Source: Gemmatimonadota bacterium
GTDB taxonomy: Bacteria > Gemmatimonadota > Gemmatimonadetes > Longimicrobiales > Gaopeijiaceae
Direction of reading: 5' to 3'
Assembly (NCBI GenBank): GCA_007129525.1
Contig: SKVI01000070.1
Span: forward strand, 1 to 9,419
Length of the DNA: 9,419 bases
Translations under genes and position numbers: made by a program
Notes under the pieces: generated by a model
Seen by the model: only the letters and a program-made list of their open reading frames with translations
What the model was told of the DNA's origin: nothing
Database searches by the model: none
Shown: in pieces, positions 6,518 through 9,419 of the stretch
Position numbering within the stretch: the first letter of the stretch is position 1
Layout: every line of letters begins with the position of its first letter

Positions 6518-8328
6518 TCCGCCACTTCGAGCACAAACTCCCTGTAGTTGATCTCCTCACCAGGCCGTTCGGGCGACTCGCCGAGCCAGCAGTGGGGTTG
6601 TCGCCGGCCGTATTCCACCCGTGCTTCCGCAGGCGGATCGGTTACGGAGTCCAGGAACTCCTCGAGGCGGTAGACGGCCAACTCGAGGTAGTACGAATCC
6701 ATGTCGCCGGTGGCGATGTGCAGCTTCCCGCGTAGGTCCTCTCCGATGGTAGACCAGTTCTGACGCAGGTGGTGGTGGAGATCGAAGTTCTCCCGCCAGT
6801 ACTCCGCCGTCTCCCGGTCGATGACGCCGCTCTCGTGGTCCCAGATCGGGCGGGGATACCCATCCGGCCCCACGGGCCCGTGCGCCGCCTCCCAGATGGC
6901 CCACTGCCCTCCCGACCGGCTGCGGTCCGCCACGGCGAGCTCGAAGTGCCCCTCCTGTCGCATGGTGAACTGGATGTTTCCGTCTGCGCTCCGGTTGCTG
7001 GGGCGCTCCACCCGGATCCACCCCTGATCCAGCTCGTACGCATTGTCGTCTTCGTAGATGTTCACGATCTGGTAGGCGTGGAAGTCCACCGAATCGGGGC
7101 ACCACGCCCAGCTGCCGCCGAAGTACTTCGGGTGGAAGATCTGCAACGCCAGTGCTTCCCACCCACCTGTGGAGCCGCCGGCGAGAACGCGGGACCACGG
7201 CTCGGCGACCATGCGAAACTCCGCTTCCAGATGGGGAATCAGCTCCTGCGTGATGGCGTCCCCGTACGGCCCCACGTTGGGGGAGTTCACCGAGTAGGAG
7301 GTATCGTAGAAGGGGTTCGCGTCCCGGATGGTGACGATGAACATCCCGGGGGCCTCCTCGGACATCCAGAACTCGGAGAAGCCGGCCGTGCGTCCGCTTC
7401 CCTCCTCTCCCGGGGCGAACCCGAAGGGCGAGCGGTCTCCGGGAAAGTGTCCGAGGTTGAAGAGGACCGGGTATCGAGTTTCATCCTCCGGGTCGTACCC
7501 TCCGGGCAGGAGCACGTTGGCCCCCAGGTACACGTCTCGACCCCAGAACTCCGAGAGGAGGTCGCTGCGGATCTTCACGAACCGGACATGATCCCGGTCG
7601 CGGGGGTTGCCCAACTCGAGCGCCTCACCTTCCTCGAGCGGCTGCATGGGGGGAATCACCTGATCCAGGACCAGGGAGAACTCCTCGGCCCGACCGGGTC
7701 GGATCCGCATCGTCTCGACCCCCGAGTGGGCATTGCCGGGCGAGATCCAGACGTTCTGGCCCTCGCCGGTCTCCCGGTGCATCTCCAGGATATGGCCATC
7801 CGCCCGGTGGTAGGTGGTCCAGGCGCTAAGCAGGGCCTGCACCCGGTATTCGCCCTCGGGAAGAGCTGTGAGATCAGCCGTAGGATACCCACGCACCGGG
7901 TCCGTGCCCGGCTCCAGCACCACCTCCGCGCCGGCTTCCAGGTCCCGGACATCCATGCCGAAGAAGGGCACGCCCGTCACGCCGACTCGACGTCGGGGCT
8001 CCGGCAGCTCCTCACCTTCGCCGGGCTCCCCCTCCCCTACGCGGTCGAGAACCACGTACAGCCGGCCGGTCACCGGTGTCTCCATCCCGAGCTCCGCCAT
8101 TCCCGCCAGCGTGCCGGCGGGAAGCTGGACCCGGAACGACGGCCCGGTGGCATCCTCGGCAGAGGGAGTTCCGCTGCCTGTCTCGCATCCAGATAGCAGG
8201 AGAAACGCTGTCAGGAGCAGGAGCAACGGCCACAAGGCGGGGCTCCGGTGCGGTTCGACGGAGGGTTCGGGACGGCGACCGGATTCCACGGGTCGGCGGC
8301 GGGGCCATGGGGTCTGCGAGCAGGTCAT
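6472..8328 (-). CDS. Lipoprotein alpha/beta-hydrolase, esterase D/enterochelin-esterase-like
   Basis: Predicted 618-aa lipoprotein serine esterase of the putative-esterase family (PF00756 type: esterase D, Fes, feruloyl esterases). ATG at 8328 has AGAGGA at 8338-8343, 9 nt upstream; an in-frame ATG at 8433 would add 35 residues with no support. A basic n-region (1-30), a hydrophobic core (31-45) and lipobox LSGC give lipidated C48. Residues about 60-250 are a beta-rich N-terminal domain, absent from small esterases. The hydrolase core runs from about 255, with strand PVLFNLGH (287-294) and nucleophile elbow AGGSTGGW (383-390), Ser386. Asp542 or Asp544 (TGDMDSYYLE) and His579 (RQPHCW) complete a plausible triad. 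Between Ser386 and the Asp lies about 155 residues, longer than a minimal core, probably a lid or substrate-binding insert. The stop lies inside the 3' end of the convergent M20-fold gene. It sits 105 bp downstream of the porin remnant. The acyl substrate is unknown. Confidence 0.88.
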   Translation of the reverse strand: MTCSQTPWPRRRPVESGRRPEPSVEPHRSPALWPLLLLLTAFLLLSGCETGSGTPSAEDATGPSFRVQLPAGTLAGMAELGMETPVTGRLYVVLDRVGEGEPGEGEELPEPRRRVGVTGVPFFGMDVRDLEAGAEVVLEPGTDPVRGYPTADLTALPEGEYRVQALLSAWTTYHRADGHILEMHRETGEGQNVWISPGNAHSGVETMRIRPGRAEEFSLVLDQVIPPMQPLEEGEALELGNPRDRDHVRFVKIRSDLLSEFWGRDVYLGANVLLPGGYDPEDETRYPVLFNLGHFPGDRSPFGFAPGEEGSGRTAGFSEFWMSEEAPGMFIVTIRDANPFYDTSYSVNSPNVGPYGDAITQELIPHLEAEFRMVAEPWSRVLAGGSTGGWEALALQIFHPKYFGGSWAWCPDSVDFHAYQIVNIYEDDNAYELDQGWIRVERPSNRSADGNIQFTMRQEGHFELAVADRSRSGGQWAIWEAAHGPVGPDGYPRPIWDHESGVIDRETAEYWRENFDLHHHLRQNWSTIGEDLRGKLHIATGDMDSYYLELAVYRLEEFLDSVTDPPAEARVEYGRRQPHCWLGESPERPGEEINYREFVLEVADYLGRTAPTNGSVVP

Positions 8329-8433
8329 TTGCGTGGGTCCTCTGGAGGGACTTCCGGCGGAGGGGTCAAGCTGTCTGTCCCGACGCCGTCTCCGCAAGGA
8401 GCCGGACTGTCTGACCTGCAGGGGGGATAGCAC

Positions 8434-9030
8434 TTACGAAAGTGAGTCTCTGGTGAATCCGGGGCGGTTCACCTGAACCGCGCGGCTGTCCCCCACGTGA
8501 CCAACCGACCCGGAGATCGAGACGCGGGAACTGGGATTCAACGTGCCCGCCACGTACAGTAAGCTCTGCACACCACCGAGTGTTCCTCTCATCCGCTCGT
8601 GCGAAGCGCCGAGGGACCAGAGGTCGCCGCGGCTGTAACGCGCATGAGTCCGAACCGCCCGGTTGATGCCACCAGCCTGGGGCCAGCTCTGGTGTCCGTT
8701 CGCGTTGTAGAACTGAACGCCGACCTCCAGCCCGTCTCCCTGAAAGGCAATGCCGAAATTGTAGTCGTGATCCGTGTCCGGGTCTACATAGACCGACGCA
8801 TTCCCTCGGAAGCCCGCCACGGCAGGTGATGTGTACGCCAGGGCGCCGAACCCTCCTCGCACGCCGGCCAAGAAGTGGCGCAGTGTGAACACGTCGCTCG
8901 TGTCCTCCGCATCGACGGCCCCCCCGGTCTGAAGATCGAGGAATGCGGCCAAACCCTGACCGGTGACCTCCCCGCTCACGCCCAACCGGGAAGCGTTGTT
9001 CGCACTTGCCCAATGGGCTCCATCGTGCAT
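8434..9030 (-). pseudogene. Truncated outer-membrane porin remnant
   Basis: A 198-codon reading frame recognisable as a piece of a general Gram-negative porin (16-strand beta-barrel family). The N-terminal signature ASANNASRLGVSGEVTGQGL (residues 9-28) matches the second to third strands of porins, and GGFG (59-62), YTSPAVAGF (66-74) and alternating-residue strands follow. Several features argue that it is broken. There is no signal peptide in this or the other minus-strand frames upstream, and an in-frame TGA lies 13 codons before the ATG. The length is about half that of a typical porin. GGFG, normally followed by a long loop-and-strand section, joins almost directly to YTSPAVAGF, suggesting an internal deletion near residue 63 (about base 8842). 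The C-terminus ends in DSLS rather than the aromatic residue needed for barrel assembly. GGGAGGA abuts the ATG with no spacer, a poor start. An alternative is an intact divergent gene or an assembly error. It is divergent from the ArsR gene. Confidence 0.6.
8464..8481. repeat. Perfect 7-bp stem hairpin inside the porin remnant's 3' end
   Basis: GCGGTTC (8464-8470), loop ACCT, GAACCGC (8475-8481): a perfect inverted repeat, lying where the porin remnant encodes AVQVNR. There is no T-run on either side, so it is not a standard intrinsic terminator. A second, smaller inverted repeat CACTT-ACGA-AAGTG (8431-8444) spans the remnant's stop codon. The pair could be what is left of a transcription end or recombination site, or chance. 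Confidence 0.35.
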
Positions 9031-9143
9031 TCCTCCCGGCCGTTCGGTCTGCTGGCGTTGCGGTCATGCGGTTCTCGCGAGACCGACGATCCCAGATCGT
9101 GGCCCGCTCCCATGGCATGTCCACCGGCAGGCGCGGAAAAGGG

Positions 9144-9172
9144 TTGACTGCCCCGAGCTTGTGGTACATTAT
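9144..9172 (+). promoter_or_regulatory. Sigma70-type promoter of the ArsR-family gene
   Basis: TTGACT (9144-9149, five of six matches to the -35 consensus) and CATTAT (9167-9172, four of six) are separated by 17 bp. TACATT (9165-9170) at 15 bp is an alternative -10. Transcription would begin near 9179, giving a leader of about 33 nt before the ATG at 9212. The surrounding bases are noticeably AT-richer than the rest of the window. This is the best promoter match I found here. Confidence 0.6.
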
Positions 9173-9186
9173 TTCAGTGTCTGATG

Positions 9187-9194
9187 AACTAGTT
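9187..9194. promoter_or_regulatory. Palindrome AACTAGTT, candidate operator
   Basis: A perfect 8-bp palindrome located just downstream of the predicted transcription start and upstream of the ribosome binding site (GGAG, 9203-9206) of the ArsR-family gene. ArsR/SmtB repressors commonly bind imperfect AT-rich palindromes overlapping their own promoters, so autoregulation here is plausible. The palindrome is shorter than classical 12-2-12 sites, and the outer bases pair poorly. Confidence 0.35.
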
Positions 9195-9211
9195 AAGACT
9201 CCGGAGCTACC

Positions 9212-9419
9212 ATGGACTGCGCCGATGATCCCAAGGGTCAGTTGTTCGAACAGTTTGCTCGCATCGGAAAGGTGCTGGCCAGCCCCTCCCGGCTTCTCCT
9301 CCTGGATCTCCTGTCCCAGGGCGAGAAGCCGGTGGAAACCCTGGCCGAGCAGGCCGGACTCACGGTACCCAATACGAGCAATCACCTGCGGGAACTGCGA
9401 GTCACCTCCCTGGTGAGCA
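9212..9419 (+). CDS. ArsR/SmtB-family transcriptional repressor, N-terminal part only
   Basis: The first 69 codons of a winged-helix DNA-binding protein. ATG at 9212 has GGAG at 9203-9206, 5 nt upstream. The opening LFEQFARIGKVLASPSRL (residues 11-28) and following LLLLDLL are the ArsR dimer and first helices. KPVETLAEQAGLTV and NTSNHLRELR (54-63) are the helix-turn-helix with its recognition helix. The metal-sensing CxC of classical arsenic or cadmium sensors in the third helix is absent (that segment reads PVETLAEQ). The only cysteine seen is C3, so a non-metal or different signal is likely. ArsR proteins with this style of N-terminus are often fused to a C-terminal rhodanese domain, but that region lies outside the window. 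It is divergent from the porin remnant and behind its own promoter. Confidence 0.88.
   Translation, partial: MDCADDPKGQLFEQFARIGKVLASPSRLLLLDLLSQGEKPVETLAEQAGLTVPNTSNHLRELRVTSLVS

Noticed and set aside
6769..8196. 475-codon plus-strand open frame antisense to the esterase
   Set aside because: Shadow frame; the minus strand has the lipobox, GGSTGG elbow and matching Asp and His.
5125..8470. CCGGGGCGGTTC shared near 5121-5132 and 8459-8470 as a possible dispersed repeat
   Set aside because: Only 12 bases in a GC-rich window, in unrelated contexts and without matching flanks; chance similarity is sufficient.
8366..9385. 339-codon minus-strand open frame spanning the porin remnant and the ArsR gene
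   Set aside because: It crosses the promoter and coding region of the divergent ArsR gene in the wrong frame, and its sequence is Arg/Gly-rich with no signal peptide or porin signature. The porin signature lies in a different frame.

Overview
This is a GC-rich window from a Gram-negative bacterium. The evidence is three predicted exported lipoproteins or porin-type products, clear Shine-Dalgarno sites, and long antisense shadow ORFs typical of high GC. The style of the secreted proteins (a lipoprotein multicopper oxidase, an Asp/His-poor M20 homologue and a lipoprotein esterase) reminds me of Gemmatimonadota or a similar soil or marine group. That placement is an impression, not something I could test.

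Layout, left to right. (1) Minus strand, 1-3429: a lipoprotein multicopper oxidase (3429 to 1297), then after 74 bp a secreted pectinacetylesterase/Notum-type hydrolase (1222 to beyond base 1), probably co-transcribed. (2) A 220-bp divergent intergenic region (3430-3649). (3) Plus strand: a lipoprotein with a zincin HExxH motif (3650-5080), then an exported M20-peptidase-fold protein (5207-6517). (4) Minus strand: a lipoprotein alpha/beta-hydrolase of the esterase D/Fes type (8328 to 6472). Its 3' end overlaps that of the M20 gene by 46 bp, tail to tail. (5) Minus strand: a 5'-truncated and apparently internally deleted outer-membrane porin remnant (9030 to 8434). (6) Plus strand: the first 69 codons of an ArsR/SmtB-family repressor (from 9212) behind a recognisable sigma70-type promoter, running off the right edge.

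All five complete or nearly complete enzyme-like genes encode exported proteins with signal peptides (three lipoproteins, two Sec substrates). The window is therefore a patch of extracytoplasmic hydrolase and oxidase genes rather than a dedicated pathway. The multicopper oxidase/pectinacetylesterase pair could act on plant or algal polymers, but nothing in the sequence proves a shared substrate. I see no rRNA, tRNA, CRISPR array, insertion sequence, phage gene or recognisable defence or biosynthetic system.

The points most worth a second look are: the multicopper oxidase, whose two halves of the copper cluster occur in reversed order within an apparent four-cupredoxin chain; the M20-fold protein, which has lost three metal ligands; the zincin lipoprotein, which lacks the usual third metzincin ligand; and the porin remnant.
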